Numbered from the stretch's first letter, positions 35,173 through 47,560 are shown. The stretch is 54,475 bases of DNA from Gnetum montanum (GCA_015680685.1 MNCI01017725.1:461025-515499), one strand, 5' to 3'. Made by a program: numbers and translations. The notes: generated by a model not told the origin, from the letters alone.

Positions 35173-36725
35173 AAGCCTATTAAAAAAGGTTTCTACGTCA
35201 TTGTTTTAGGAAATCCATTGAAATGAAGACCAACAAATACAATGGAAAAAATGATTGAAGATGATTGAAAGCAATTGCAAATAAACAAAGATATAGCTCT
35301 TTGTAGAGGCAAATAGTCAAAGAAAACTCATATGGCTAATTCCATTTTATTAGGCCAAGGTTAGAATGATAATGATGATGATAAGATAACATGTTGGGGG
35401 TGTGTATCACACTTCAAAAATAATAGTAATAATAAACAAAAAAATTTAGAATACATCATATGTTCAATGCTAAGTAGTAAACACGAAAAATAACATGAAA
35501 AGTAAAAACCTTTCTAATTTTAGGGATGTATACTAAAATTTACAAACTTAAAAGAATTATCACCAATAGGCTCAATGCTCATCTTGCCAAAGCAAGGTCC
35601 TTGGAGGGTTGGTAGATGAGCAAAAGCCTAACCTCTTTTGAGTGGTTACATTCAAGCTTAAACTTAGGTCTTACAACTTGAAAAACAAGCACCTTACCAT
35701 CATTCCAAGTGGTAGTCCCTTCAAGTCTACAAACTTAGAATTAAAATAATATTTGAAAAATCAAGAGATAAAAATTAATTATTAGTAAGAAGAATGATCC
35801 TAGTCTTAACAACATTTGCATCACTTTCAACATTCATGCTTAAACTTAAAATTACAAATGAATAGGCGAAACACCAACTTTTGTAGGAGAGGAAGATCCA
35901 ATAAAAAATGATGACATAAATTGTCCAATAATTTGTCCATCCAAATAGACCTTACATCAAGATTCTTTACGATTAGTGTTATGCTACTTCTTAATGTAAG
36001 GTTTAATCTTTGAGTTAACCATATTATTATTAGATGAGGAAGAAAATACTCATAGCTTTTGTCTCCTTTGGTTTCTTCATTGCTATTTGATCATTCTTAT
36101 CATTGATAGCAACTTGATTTTTTATACGTTCAACTTCATATTGTTTTTTCCTATCCTCAACTTCAATATTTTTTTCTTTTGGTCAACATCTTTTTTCCTG
36201 AGCAAAAAAGGACAAGCATTAAATAAATTTCCTTCATAATGATAAAAGTTGTAAAAATTTTAAAGATTATAATATATGATTGATTGAACATAAGCCTTCT
36301 TCCTTCTTGTAGTATCAATAAGTCATCATTAAATCATCCTAGAATGATGAAGAAATAATTCACGTAGTTGACAACATGTAGTTGGGATAAGGATATGATG
36401 ATGATGATATTGTAGTGACCAATGAGATGTGGCTCCATTGATTATTTCATTGCTAAATAAGTAATTCTAAACAAGAGGTTAGAAGTATGAGTCACACTTA
36501 AAAGACATATGAATGTTATATTTGAGTTTTACAAAAACATGATGTTGGCTAAATGGCTTGGGATATATCTATAGTCAAATTAATTTGGGTTCCAACATCC
36601 CCTACTAAGCTAACCTAACATAATACCTAATAGAAGCTAAAGATACCTCAACCATAACTTGAAGCTACAATTTATTACCAATAAAATAATAATCTCTCCA
36701 ATAAAGATATGTTCTCAATAGGTTT
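35173..36725. other. Sequence between A2 and A4, unassigned
   Basis: AT-rich sequence not recognised as part of A1-A6. On the minus strand at about 35,735-35,570 a short readable piece (TTTWNDGKVLVFQVVRPKFK) could be a gene fragment, but it is isolated. There is otherwise nothing I can support. Confidence 0.3.
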
Positions 36726-37555
36726 TGAAGAATCATTTTCTACTTAGGCCTTGATATTGAATCACATGCTACATTATCAGATATCTAATATCGCAGGATG
36801 TGTGCCTACCTATAAATATAGCACTTGGGTGCACAATTCATCCATTTTTTCCATTAGTTGTTATCGAAGCTCTTACAATTTTTTTTTCCAGAGTTAGAAT
36901 ATTTTTTGAGTGCTTGCAGTAGGAGTCAAAGAAGTGTATGGATCTTTATTTGAGCCCTAATGTACTTGAGCACCTTAGTGTGAATAACAATAAAGATGAG
37001 CTTTTCTAATCAAACCTTGTAGCACTTGAAATAGATTAATGTTTTCTTATACATTTAATATTGATGCATCTTATTCTAATAAATTTTAATCAAGTAATTA
37101 ATATCAATTAAATTTCACACATAAGCATGACCACTTCAAGCATATGATTAAGGCTTGGTAATCCCAGTAGCACTTAATGCTTGATAACCTAGTGATGCTA
37201 TAACGTGTTCAAGATGTATACAAGAAGTGGGAACGGATGCCTATGTTATGATTAGTTAAGTGTGTGTTAGTTATTGGATCAATTAGATTAATTACATATT
37301 AAATTTACTTTGTTTCTAGCACTTAAGTGATTAAACCATAAAAGACAAAATGATAAAAATCATATGCCTCAATTACACTTAACCATACACTTACATCTCA
37401 CAAGTGTAACTGAGAAGACAACGATTGCAACAGTTAGACTCACTTCCTAGAACCCAGTGTACTTAAAGAGCTAAAGTCTACAAAATTTGACCAGATTGCT
37501 TAGTGAATGCTAGTGATTAGTATGATTGGGCATAGTGTATGCTTGTTACTCATCT
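36726..37555 (+). repeat. A4 5' LTR
   Basis: Begins TGAAGAATCATTTTC (compare TGATAAACCATCATTTT in A3). TATA box CTATAAATATAG at about 36,816, with GATATC-type words at about 36,778-36,800. Ends TTACTCATCT before the primer site. About 830 bp. Confidence 0.8.
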
Positions 37556-37556
37556 T

Positions 37557-37574
37557 TGGCACCATTGCCAAGGA
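37557..37574 (+). other. A4 primer-binding site (tRNA-Asp type)
   Basis: Reads TGGCACCATTGCCAAGGA, differing from the tRNA-Asp complement by three G-to-A changes only. The best-preserved primer site in the window apart from A5. Confidence 0.85.
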
Positions 37575-38025
37575 CTTTAGTTAGCTACGTGTGCTATCTA
37601 AGACTTAGTGAAATTATTCAAAATCATTGTAACAAATCTTAAAGTAGTAATCATTTAAAATAATAATAATAATTGTAAAAACACACTGGCATTTTCTTCC
37701 AATCTTAAAATGTCTTCTTCTTATAGGGATGATTCTCTGCCAAGGTTCAAACATACATCTAATTAACAAAGTAATGAATGATCAAATCTACCAATGCCCC
37801 AACAATGCAAAGTGGTATATACTCATCCCGATGAGTATGTGGGAGACCTCTCCTTCATCCCACATCAAGATGAATAGTTGCAATGGAGGGACATGGAGGG
37901 CAAAATTATGTTGCCACTTGATCAATCAATTCCTATGATGTTGTCCCAAACTCTTATGAGGTTGGGTATCGAGGGGCTCAATGCTTAATATGTTGTGCAA
38001 GACCATAACTATTAAGATTATCATT

Positions 38026-38856
38026 TGATGAGTGGTGAGGTACCCCTATGCTCAACCATACAAATCACAAGCATTCACACATGATCTGGTCGAATTCCAT
38101 GGATGGGACTAGTTGTGGCATCTAGATCGTTATGCTTTGATCGTAGTTTGCTATCTTCCCACTTAGACTAGTGGTAGCTTCATCATGTATGGTTTAGTCC
38201 AAAGTGAGGTGTATGATGTTATCTCTAATTCTACGCTACTCCTGATGATGATAAAAAGGGTAATGGGTGAGGGAAAACAAGATCTAAACTAGCCTATGTG
38301 TAATGAGTATCCACTCTTAATCATCCATATACAACTTGGACTTCATGAGACTACTTCTAGGATTGCCAAGCACATGTCACTGGTTATGCTAGGCAATACA
38401 CTTTTGGATTACCAAGCATCTACACTTAAACGCTTGTGATTAAGGTGTACACATTCTACTTAATAACAAGAATAGTAAATAGTAATAAATGGAAACATTT
38501 AACTAAAGAAAGTAGTAAATAATTAATAATTAAAAGTAATAATAATCTAAGTGGATGCTGCAATGATGGGAGTAATGTCAATCTTTATTTCCAGTCATGT
38601 AACATGTCCAAGTACGTCACACTCGAACAAAGGTGTCATATGATTACAAACATCACACTACAGGCATGCACTAGGAATAGCAATCTCTAAGGAAAAGAAA
38701 TTGAAAACTAAAACTTTCCCCCTACTTCCTACATACTACATACTATCAAATCCAAGCACCCAAGTGCTGTATTTATAGGCAAACCTAAATGAGGTGATGT
38801 CAGATATCTAACGTCACCTATTCAATGTTGGGGCTTGACAAGATGACAACTCATCA
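38026..38856 (-). repeat. A5 3' LTR
   Basis: 831 bp, TGATGAGTGG...AACTCATCA. TATA box (rc of ATTTATAGG) at about 38,772. Dyad words TGATGTCAGATATCTAACGTCA lie just upstream on the minus strand (38,793-38,814). Next to it (38,857-38,870) stands the polypurine tract, read on the minus strand as TAGTCATGGGGGTA. Confidence 0.9.
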
Positions 38857-38870
38857 TACCCCCATGACTA
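38857..38870 (-). other. A5 polypurine tract
   Basis: Minus strand TAGTCATGGGGGTA directly before the LTR. Confidence 0.8.
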
Positions 38871-39252
38871 AATAAAAACTCTTCCTCAAGTTAAACAAAA
38901 TGAGGAACAAGTTCTTTACAAAATATTAGGTAGGTATGGGATTATTGACTAACTTAAAAAATGAACAAAATAATTGACTCTCGCATTCCACAATGGTGCA
39001 ATACAAAAATGTGATACATTATGACAAAGAAAAAATAAAACTGAGAAGCTCATGTGGTGCTTAGAGGCAATGGCTCTTCCATTGGTTGCTTCCCTTTGTC
39101 ACCAGGTCATTGAAATTTGTAGTGATTGAGCAATGCCTGCAACTTCTCCTCCTTTGTCCTTGGGTCATGTACCATCCAAGCTATTGTGCTAATTTGTGTT
39201 GGCACCAGTACATCCCAAGGACATGGCAATTGTGGGAACATCTAATTCACCT

Positions 39253-40308
39253 TCATATATGAAGCCATGAACTCCATTGTTCTTTTTCGAAGGCCTTAGC
39301 TTTATCTTTGAGTTCATGATAATCTGTCAATCTACGAGCTAGGTTCAAGGCTACATCCTTTTGTCCTTGATAGCTGGCTTTAACCACCTTTAATTTAGAG
39401 TTTGCCACCTACAATTTTTTCAAAGCATCCTTTTGATCTACAAACTCCTTCTCATATAAGGCATAGGTGGTTGCTACTTATTTTTTCAGCTCATTTCAAG
39501 GACAACCTACCATTAACATGGTAGGGTTGGCATATCTAAGGTTCATTAATGCCATGTATTCTTTTACATCTTCTATATGTAGGTCCTTATTCTTAACTTT
39601 CGCTTGATGGACCAAGGCATAGCTATCCAAGATGGGCTGCCATTCAAGATTTTGGGCTAACAAGGAGTTGATGTGGGCTTTGGTCATCTAGATTTCTTTT
39701 TCATTGCTTTGCTTGTACATGCCAACTTGGTCTTGGAAGTGCTCTTTCAATTTTTCATACTTTTTGACCTTATTTTACCATGCACTAATTTTAATTGTTG
39801 ACTTCTGGTGGATAACATGGACCTCCTCCATTAAGAGGGTCCTATTCTCTCTGGCCAATTTGTTCATGTTTTAGTTGACCCTCACCAGTTGTTCTCTTAA
39901 CTGGTGGATACTTTCCTCTAGAATGTTTTTTTGTTTCTCCACTATGGTCAACCTAGATTTTATTGTGATGAGCTACTTATTCTCTTCCTATACAATGGTC
40001 AATGCCTTTCTGTATGCATGAGATTGCACATCAATAGCTAAGGCATTCTAGACTTCCTTCTCTTTCTCTTACTCAATAGCTGCTCTCTCTTTCGTTAGCT
40101 TGGTTAGATGCTCCGTTCTGAATTTTTCAAGTTGGTCTGGTGCAACAAAATAGGTAGGGTCCCATCATTCAGCTCTCAAGGCTGCCAACTCTTCTTGTAA
40201 TCTTTGTATTTCTACCTCCACATGTTCACCTTGCTAAACATAGCCACCTCGTGGATGCTTAGTGGCTCTCTACAAGGGTTCACCTTGAGCACCTCTTTTT
40301 GGGGCCAT
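39253..40308 (-). pseudogene. A5 third frame: 352-codon coiled-coil protein (13 stops, no frameshift)
   Basis: Reading from ATG at 40,308 to TGA at 39,253 stays in one frame for 1,056 bases. I count 13 internal stops: seven TAG, four TAA, two TGA. Each could arise from CAG, CAA, CGA or TGG by one transition. The N-terminus is basic (MAPKRGAQGEPL). Heptad-like stretches follow: VEVEIQRLQEELAALRAE (about residues 35-52), LEKFRTEHLTKLTKERAAIE (65-84), and a longer one at about 115-165 (LEESIHQLREQLVRV, NKLARENRTLL). The largest stop-free piece is 39,687-39,496. An intron-like segment (40,371-40,309) ends at the ATG. The position, after pol in sense and before the polypurine tract, is that of envelope-like genes of Athila elements, but no membrane segment is visible. 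Function unknown; a captured host gene is possible. Confidence 0.6.
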
Positions 40309-40371
40309 CTACAATCAAGCAAAGGACAAGTGTTACTAAGGTTATATTTGTTATCATAAATTGATTTATAC
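40309..40371 (-). other. A5 intron-like segment ending at the ATG
   Basis: 63 bases on the minus strand. The donor is AAAAG/GTATAA and the acceptor is TTGATTGTAG directly before ATG. The T-rich stretch before the acceptor suits a plant intron, though the length is short for one. Aligns with A6 50,933-50,874 and A3 28,380-28,439. Confidence 0.55.
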
Positions 40372-40858
40372 CTTTTGGTAACCTTAGTTCATTAAGTTCA
40401 TAATGCATATGATCATAGAGTTAGAAAGATTTTCAAGAAAAATCCCCAAAAATTATCTATCTCCTATTATGACCCTTCACAATTGGCTCCTTTTTCCTTA
40501 TATGTGGCTCATAATGATGGTTATGGACCCGCAAGTTGGAAAAATTGCTTTCTAGCATTAACGTGAGTGATTTTTCATTATAACTCCTAAATTTTTTAAG
40601 ATTCTTGCCCTTATGATACCTTTCGGGCAATAGCAAATTTTAGTAATTTGACACAAGTTTCACACGCAAGCATCCTCCCATGACTAAGTTGAACACTTCA
40701 GGTTTAGATGGGTTCAAACGATACAGAAATCAAAGAGGTAGAAAGCTAAATATTGCAAGTGGAAGATGAGTGTGCAAAGCTCTAAGTCACAAGAGAAAAT
40801 TTGAATAACTCCCCTAGTAGCAAATGATGAAAATGAATTTCAAGTATCGTGGAGGTCA

Positions 40859-40938
40859 TATTTATAGGCTTTATGTGACCTGACATCGGGTACGTGACAT
40901 CACATCAGACCTAATGTCAGGTACCTGACGTCGAGGTC
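40859..40938 (-). promoter_or_regulatory. LTR-like promoter fragment upstream of the A5 third frame
   Basis: On the minus strand GACGTCAGGTACCTGAC-type dyads and GATGTC/GACATC words (40,938-40,869) are followed by a TATAAATA box (40,866-40,859). This is the arrangement seen before the TATA box in every LTR of the family. It lies about 490 bases upstream of the intron-like donor at 40,371. No full LTR is present around it. Confidence 0.5.
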
Positions 40939-40999
40939 CAAAAATTTGCACTATATGGGGCAACTGAGCATGCAAACTAGAGCTTGATGATTGGTTTGA

Positions 41000-42160
41000 A
41001 AGGTTTGAAGTTAAGTCCATCATTCTAGGGTAAGTGAAAAATTAATTAGAAGCATTGAAAGTGTGATAAGGTGGAGTCATAAACATGAAAAGTACTAAAA
41101 TGAGCAAGAAAAAGGTGTTAAAACTAATGTTGTGGATGGATCAAGTACATGGAAAGGGAAATGATAAAATGCAACAATTTGAGCACTTCGAAGGTGAAAA
41201 AATGATGTGGTTGTGTTAAACAAGTATGAGTCACAAAAGTTATACAAGTGGATCCTCCCCAAAGTAGGCTCTAGCTCATGATGCCCTTGTGTAACCACAC
41301 CTATAATGTCTATAGGCACTAAAGGGGTTGAATGCAACTCATACCCATGAAACAAAACACACATGTAAAAACCACCAAATTGAGATAATATCCCAATGTT
41401 ACACAAAACCATAAGTTATGATCATTTGGATGGACATTGGAACATGAGGTGGCTTACCATGATCACAATGAAATCTTGTGTGTTATTAATGGTTTAATAA
41501 CCATGTGTCCTTCTTTCCAAGATTCAAACCAAGTTCACACCATATGTTAGTGACATCGTATTGTTTCATCACATTGGCGAACAACCATAAGACTGCTAGA
41601 GTCATGAGGAGTAACATCACTAGGCATTTTTTCCAATGGAGGAATTTATTATGGCACACTTATTATATAGTTTTTTTTCCTTTTCACTCATTCTTTTTTT
41701 TTCTAAGAAGCCACCAACCTTCAGGCATGGGTACATGTCTTTCTAGTGGAACTCACAGAAGTTTATTCAATGTCGTTTGAAGTTACTCTTACTTCCATTT
41801 TTCATTAGATCTACAAGGATATGGTTACAACCTCAACAACATGATAGAACATATAGAAGTGGCTAAAGAGAATCCACAAATCCCCTTGATGTCACACTCT
41901 TTACATTCCACCTTGGTTCTACACTCTTTTGTCTAGACACAATGATTATGAAGTTATCTTTAATTTGGATGATGGAAAAGATTACCATTATGACTAGGGC
42001 AAGAACCTCTTATTAATGGAATGAGTGGATGGATGATGTGGTCTCAATGTCCAAATAATCAATCCTTTATGACTTGACAACATAGAGAAAACCTCACCTC
42101 AATGGGCAACATGATCATTTTATTCACAAGTGAGATTACTCAAAAAAAAATGAAAACAAC
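41000..42160 (-). other. A5 3' untranslated region
   Basis: Contains the family phrases GTGGATCCTCCCCAAAG (41,250), CAGGCATGGGTACATGTC (41,723) and GGATGGATGATGTGG (42,029), in the order found in A2 and A6. No gene supported. Confidence 0.65.
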
Positions 42161-42162
42161 AA

Positions 42163-42807
42163 CTACAAAAAATTAGAAGAAATAGGAAAAATTTGGATCA
42201 AGAAATAGAGAAATGACAAAAAATTATAAAACAAAAATATGAAAAGCACTTTAAAATCCTGAAGATTAGAATGAGGGTAACCCCCACAACTAAACATTTG
42301 GTCATGATAAGGATTAATAAGTGGACTAATAGGATTCATGCATGTATGAAATATTGGAAATTGCCCATACCCCAGCCACTGGGCATCTATTGGTGGTGTG
42401 GTGGCTAGGTAGAAAAATTGTTGGTCACACACTTGATTGTTAAATGTATGGTGGGTCAAGGTATGAGGTGTGTTAACATTATGAATGGCTAGCCCATGAT
42501 TGCACCCTTGATCACAATATGGTATGCATGGATGTATTTGTCTCCCCATGCTTGTAGATTCATTGGTTGGATTCATGATTGGAGTATTGATGGATGGTAG
42601 CCCGTGTGTATGGTTGGAAGATGTTGGTTGAGACAAGGAAGGTGGTGCACTAGATTGGCCTTGTGCTGGGTTAGATGATACAGTGGGTCCATGTGTGGTT
42701 TTCTTTGGCTTATGGCCTTTTCTTCAAAAGGGACATTTCCTACGTTGCAGTTGAGACCCACTGGTGTCAACATGTCTATGCACATTTTTAGTACAAGTGG
42801 CACTCAT
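42163..42807 (-). pseudogene. A5 post-gag module
   Basis: From M at 42,807: a segment with SGSQLQRRKCPF then a TGA stop and RKGHKPKKTTHGPT (basic, nuclear-signal-like), then a Ser/Thr/Pro-rich linker, CIPYCDQGCNHG, and FFYLATTPPIDAQWLGY. The last word corresponds to the linker that follows protease in A6 (LYVATTQEVVDTPWLTA). The protease core (DSG, GRAWL) is absent. Shared with A2 only. The largest open piece is 42,636-42,163. Confidence 0.5.
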
Positions 42808-42809
42808 TT

Positions 42810-44764
42810 ATTGACATTGTGGTGCGAAACCTTTTTGTGTTACTAGTGGTGGCATATAAGAAGGTGGAGAATGAGAATATCGAGGGTAGGATGGATGGTA
42901 AGAGGTGCAAGGTGGTGATCCTTTAGGGGATGTCATGGGTTGATGATACTCAGGAGAGTGTTAGTGGTGATTGGAAGTAGAGGATGTAGAACCAGTTGGA
43001 GAAACAAGGTGTTGAACATAATATCCATGCGGTTTCGACGGAGATGGCTAATTTGGTGGTGGCCTCCCCCATGACTGTGGTTGCTGCCATTGCAGTTGAT
43101 GATCATGTTGAGGCTAGTAATAAGTCCCCCTAGGATGGCACGATTAGTTGTGGGACTATCTATAATTACCTTGTGGTAGAGGAAATCTCCTAGGCATGTG
43201 ATTTTGCACAAACTTCAAATTTAAGGCACCTGCCTAATACTCTTGTAGATGTAACAAGACTAGGCAATGGCCCTTTGGATGGTCATATATGTAGATGTCA
43301 CATCCATTATCTTCATTTATGGTTGAGTCTATAGCCTCACTCTCCTTAGCGATTTTTCCTACTTGCTGAAAAGTCTTCTTGGTTGTTTCTTGGTTCTATA
43401 TCCTTTATTAATTGTGATCACCTGGCTTATTTTGCATGATGCTCTCCTCGACCCTGTTAATGAGAGTTGTAACATTTTAACATATCCATTTAGACATCCT
43501 GTTAAACTTTGCTTCAAGTTCATCAATAGACCCTTGTATCAGTAAGGTTTATTGTGGAATCACCTTATCAAGAGCAGTTTCGTTCTCCTTACCATAGATC
43601 TCAACCTCCTTCTATTGAAGAGTTGGATCCCATTGATGTTTCTTAACATTCTCCCATTTACATATCTCTCCTATTTTTTTGCCACATGCTTGATTAGCTC
43701 TTTGATCTAATGAACTTGAAGCTCGTATAATTGACCTAGGGCATACATCCCAAGGGTCTCCCTTATTTCATTACAAAGCCCATCTATGATGTGGAAAAGT
43801 TGCCTCTCCTTAGATAAACCATGGCCTAGGCATCTATTTAGTAAAGCATAATATGTATCTAAGGCCATATCCAAGGGTTCATGTTGTTTTTGCTTCCACT
43901 CTTGGATCTATCTCCTCAATTGAACACCCTTGCATAGGTTTGGTATTACTCATTGAAAAGTTCCATCATTGTAGACCATCGTTAGATTGAATTTTGTCTC
44001 AACGATCTATGCCACACTTTGGCTCTATCAATTAGTTTTCTAGGAAAGAACTTAAGCTTTTTCCACTCACTTTCAATGTTGTAGAAAGCATACGCATCAT
44101 GGAAGCTTTGTAAATTATGTTGCAGATCTGAATTATAACCTCCTACAAATTTAGGAATATTATTCATGTCAAGCTTCGATAGATAACTCTTTTTGCGATG
44201 CTTGCAAGATATCCTAACTACCTTTGTGATATGCATTAGGCTCCTAATGGCCAACAAGGGTTCATCATTATCAAATAGATTATGAGGGAAATTCCTATCT
44301 CTATTTGTTTGATCATGATGATGTTGTCTATGTTCATGATTATGTCTTTGACTTTTTCCATGGGTTCATTTTGGATTTTTATTCCAACCCTTTAGTGGAG
44401 CCTTATCTTCATACCTATGTTCATCTTTATCAGAACTGGACATTGAGGGGGAAGAGGAAGATGAGGAATTGAAATAATTACCATGGTTTCTATGATGTTC
44501 CTTGGGGTCACTTGATTTATCATTTCTTGGTTTCAAGAATGTCTTAGGCCTTGAGGCCTCCCCTAGCTTAGGACTTACGTCATCTCCTCCAAGATTGTCT
44601 ACCTTAGATGAATGTAGTCTTTGAATATCATCAAGGTGGTCATGATCATAAGAAACACCTGCATAAGGTTGGTCACTCCAATTTTCTTCATCGTATATCT
44701 TATTAGTTCTCCAATGAATGTGTTCGCTATACAGTGCAGTGTCACTTCCATGTAAGAGAGACAT
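42810..44764 (-). pseudogene. A5 gag (broken)
   Basis: Start MSLLHGSDTALYSEHIHW at 44,764. The first 132 codons are open (to 44,366), Ser-rich with a poly-Ser run. The gag core is at 44,257-43,982 (NNIPKFVGGYNSDLQHNLQ, KVWHRSL). The Cys/His box at about 43,325-43,270 reads C-x2-Y-x3-H-x3-H. The Pro/Gln-rich linker runs to about 42,850. The N-terminal part is the best-preserved gag start in the window. Confidence 0.75.
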
Positions 44765-44871
44765 TGTTGTTGGTTTATGATGTGTGTGAGCTAATAGTTT
44801 CTAATAGATATATTGTTAATGCCTTTACAGTGATCTTGTATAACATGACTAATCTAGATAACTAGCACCAT

Positions 44872-44889
44872 CCTCGACAATGGTGCCAA
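44872..44889 (-). other. A5 primer-binding site (tRNA-Asp type)
   Basis: Minus strand TGGCACCATTGTCGAGGA after one T. All four differences from the tRNA-Asp complement are transitions of the deamination type. Confidence 0.85.
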
Positions 44890-45515
44890 TGATGAGCAGT
44901 GACTTACCCCTACGCTCAACCATATGAATCACAAGCATTCACGCATGATCTGGTCGAATTCCATGGATGGGATTAGTTGTAGATCATTATGCTTTGATTG
45001 TAGTTCATTGTCTTCCCACTTGGACTAATGGTAGCTTTTTCATGTATGATTTAGTCCAAAGTGAGGCATATGATGTTATCTCTAATTCTACATTACTCTT
45101 GATTACAATAAAAAGGTAAATTAATTAAGCTAATGGGTGAGGGAAAACAAGATCTAAACTAGCCTATGTGCGATTAGTATATGCTCTTAATCATCTGTAT
45201 ACATCTTGGACTTCATGAGACTACTTTTGGGATTTCCAAGCGCATGTTACTAGTTATGCCAGATAATACACTTTTGGATTACCAAGCATCTACACTTAAA
45301 CACTCATGATTAAGGTGTATGCATTCCACTTAATAAAAGGAATAGTAAATAGCAATAAATAGAAACATTTAACTAAAGAAAGTAGTAAATAATTAATAAT
45401 TGAAAGCAATAATAATCTAAGTGGATGCTACAATGATGGGAGTAATCTCAATCTTTATTGCCAATCATGTAACATGTCCAAGTATGTCACACCTGAACAA
45501 AGATGTCATACAATT
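44890..45515 (-). repeat. A5 5' LTR, truncated
   Basis: Begins TGATGAGCAGTG and follows the 3' LTR up to about the words GATGTCATACAATT. The last 200 bp, including the TATA region, are missing and A4 sequence resumes. The element therefore has no 5' promoter now. Confidence 0.85.
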
Positions 45516-47560
45516 GCATGATTCAATAACCTCTTGTTCCTACTCAGCTAACAAGATAGTGAGGATCCCTTCTCTAGGGGTTCTTCATTCACTGACTCTC
45601 CTCCCCTTGGTTGCAATGAAGGGGGCTTGAACTAGAATTTACAGTCCATTGTAAACAATCCTTGTTCAAGTAAGAATGAGTCCCATGATCATGGGGGATC
45701 CAAAGGTGGGAGTCATGGCAAGGACAAGGACAAGCATCACGATGGAGGTGCTAGTCCTCCTTCCTCTTGACATTCATCATCCTCTTCTTCCTCCTCTAGC
45801 TATGCCCAAAGTTGTAGAGGACATGACCATGATGGAGGTGATTAACAGGACAGATGATTGTAGGGCTTGTCAAACTAGTCAAGACTAAGGATGTGGGGAA
45901 TCAAGGAAGGTCCACCACCATGAAAGAATGGATAGAAAAGGACATCATGGACATTAGGATAATCACAAAGGCTATGACCATGATGAGCCTTTACTTGCAA
46001 CAAGGAACATGTTGAATATTGCAGAGGTAGTGACAATTCTAACAAGGCATGTGAAAGATAGTAGAATTAAGTAGTTGGATATGAACAATATTCCCAAGTT
46101 CGAAGGGGGATATGACTTAAATCCATAGAACCATCTTCAAGCCTTTCACAATTTCTATGCCTTATAGAATGTGGAGAAAAATGGTAAAAATTAAAGCTAT
46201 TTTCAAGGATGCTCATCAAAGAAGCTAAAATTTGGTACTAGTCCTTGGAGCTGGAATCAATCTGTAGATGGAATATGATACTTAAACTCTTAAATGAAAA
46301 GTATCAAATGTACTCTTGAGTGTCCAACTTAAGAAAAAAGATATAAGGTTGAAAATAGGAAACACATGAAACCTTGGATGCAGCCATGAATAGGTACTAT
46401 TCTCTCTTGCATTGATGTATTGGCCATATTTATTCTGAAAGGGAGCAGCTTCGTCATATCATAGATGGGTTGCAAACAAAAACAAGAAGAACTCTTTGGG
46501 TTTATGCCCACGGGAAGTTTTGAGAATTAAGGGCCATCAGATTCAAAGGCTAATATGGTAGGTTGTCAAAAAAGAAGGAGAATTAAGAAAAAGGGAAAGT
46601 GTGAAGGAGTACAACCAAGATCCTTCCATCAAAAAAAGGAAGGTCTAGTTCTATGACAATGAGGAGGAGGCACCACTTGATGAGGTGGTGCAATGAAAGA
46701 CCTTGTCGATTCAAAAGTCTGTTTATGAAATTTCAACCAAGGTAGACAAAATGTAGGACTCTTTGGATGAAAAGTTCCAAACCGCTTTGAAAATAGTAGA
46801 GGAATCCAAGGATCAAAATAGATATCATGATTGTAAGCAAAGGAAGGAAGTTGAACATGCCAACCAAAGGGGTAAAGGCAAGACTATTGTGGTAGAGGAG
46901 GTTGTGGACTTTGAATCAAATGATGGTGGTGGGTGTGACATCTGCCACTACGAACATCCTAAGAGATGTTGTCTCATTGTGTTACACTTGTAGGAGTCTG
47001 GGGTGTATGCTCTAAATCCTAGATTGACTAGAAGGTAAGCACCTCGAAGGTTGCCTTATCCTCAAGGGAACCCTAGGTAGTTCCATCAACAACAAGCCTA
47101 CCATCTGAGTGGAGCTCTACCATAACCTTATGAACAATATCATCAATGGTAGCATTCATAGTTGTGGGGGATGCCACCACTAAGGAAGTAGTGCCCTTAC
47201 CAACAACCTAATCCATATGGGTACTATGTTCAACAACCAATTTATTTGTGTGACTCTCTAATCATGCTTCATTCCATTATCACTACTACCCTCCTGAATA
47301 CTACAGAGCCCAATCTCCAAGAGGGGAATTCCCATTTCCTCATTACCCTCCTCGTCCTTCTACACATGTCCCTCTACCTTCAACTTAATTACCACTTGCT
47401 CCGTCAATGCAGGAAAAATTCCAGGCTAGCCACAACAACATAATGCCACAAGGACTATTAACTTACAATTGGTTTTTTAGCCAAGTGGTTTGGAAATCAA
47501 ATCCCAAAAAGACCATTCTTCCAAACCAACATTCCTACAAAACCCTCATAGACATACATA

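Larger units (their letters stand above)
38026..45515 (-). mobile_element. A5: gag-only minus-strand element with a coiled-coil third frame
   Basis: 3' LTR 38,026-38,856, polypurine tract, long 3' region with a third reading frame (40,308-39,253), untranslated part (41,000-42,160), post-gag module, gag, primer site (44,889-44,872) and 5' LTR (44,890-about 45,515, truncated). RT, RNase H, integrase and the protease core are absent. It lies inside gag of A4. The 38,857-41,000 stretch has no counterpart of comparable length in A2. Confidence 0.85.
37710..47560 (+). pseudogene. A4 gag (interrupted by A5, broken)
   Basis: Start ATG 37,710 (MSSSYRDDSLPRF). The reading stops at the A5 insertion (38,026) and resumes at about 45,518. 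The gag core is at about 46,085-46,330 (NNIPKFEGGYD). A coiled piece with MDEKFQTALKIVEESKDQ starts at 46,763. The Cys/His box CDICHYEHPKRC at about 46,938-46,973 has the full C-x2-C-x3-H-x3-C pattern. The Pro-rich linker follows to about 47,560. Open within 46,763-46,993, otherwise with stops. Confidence 0.75.

Noticed and set aside
38021-38025. Target-site duplication of A5 (TCATT)
   Set aside because: The right end of A5 is deleted together with part of A4, so the second copy cannot be checked.
20423-44889. tRNA-Asp gene fragments
   Set aside because: The matches are limited to 18 bases next to LTRs and are primer-binding sites; no tRNA body follows.
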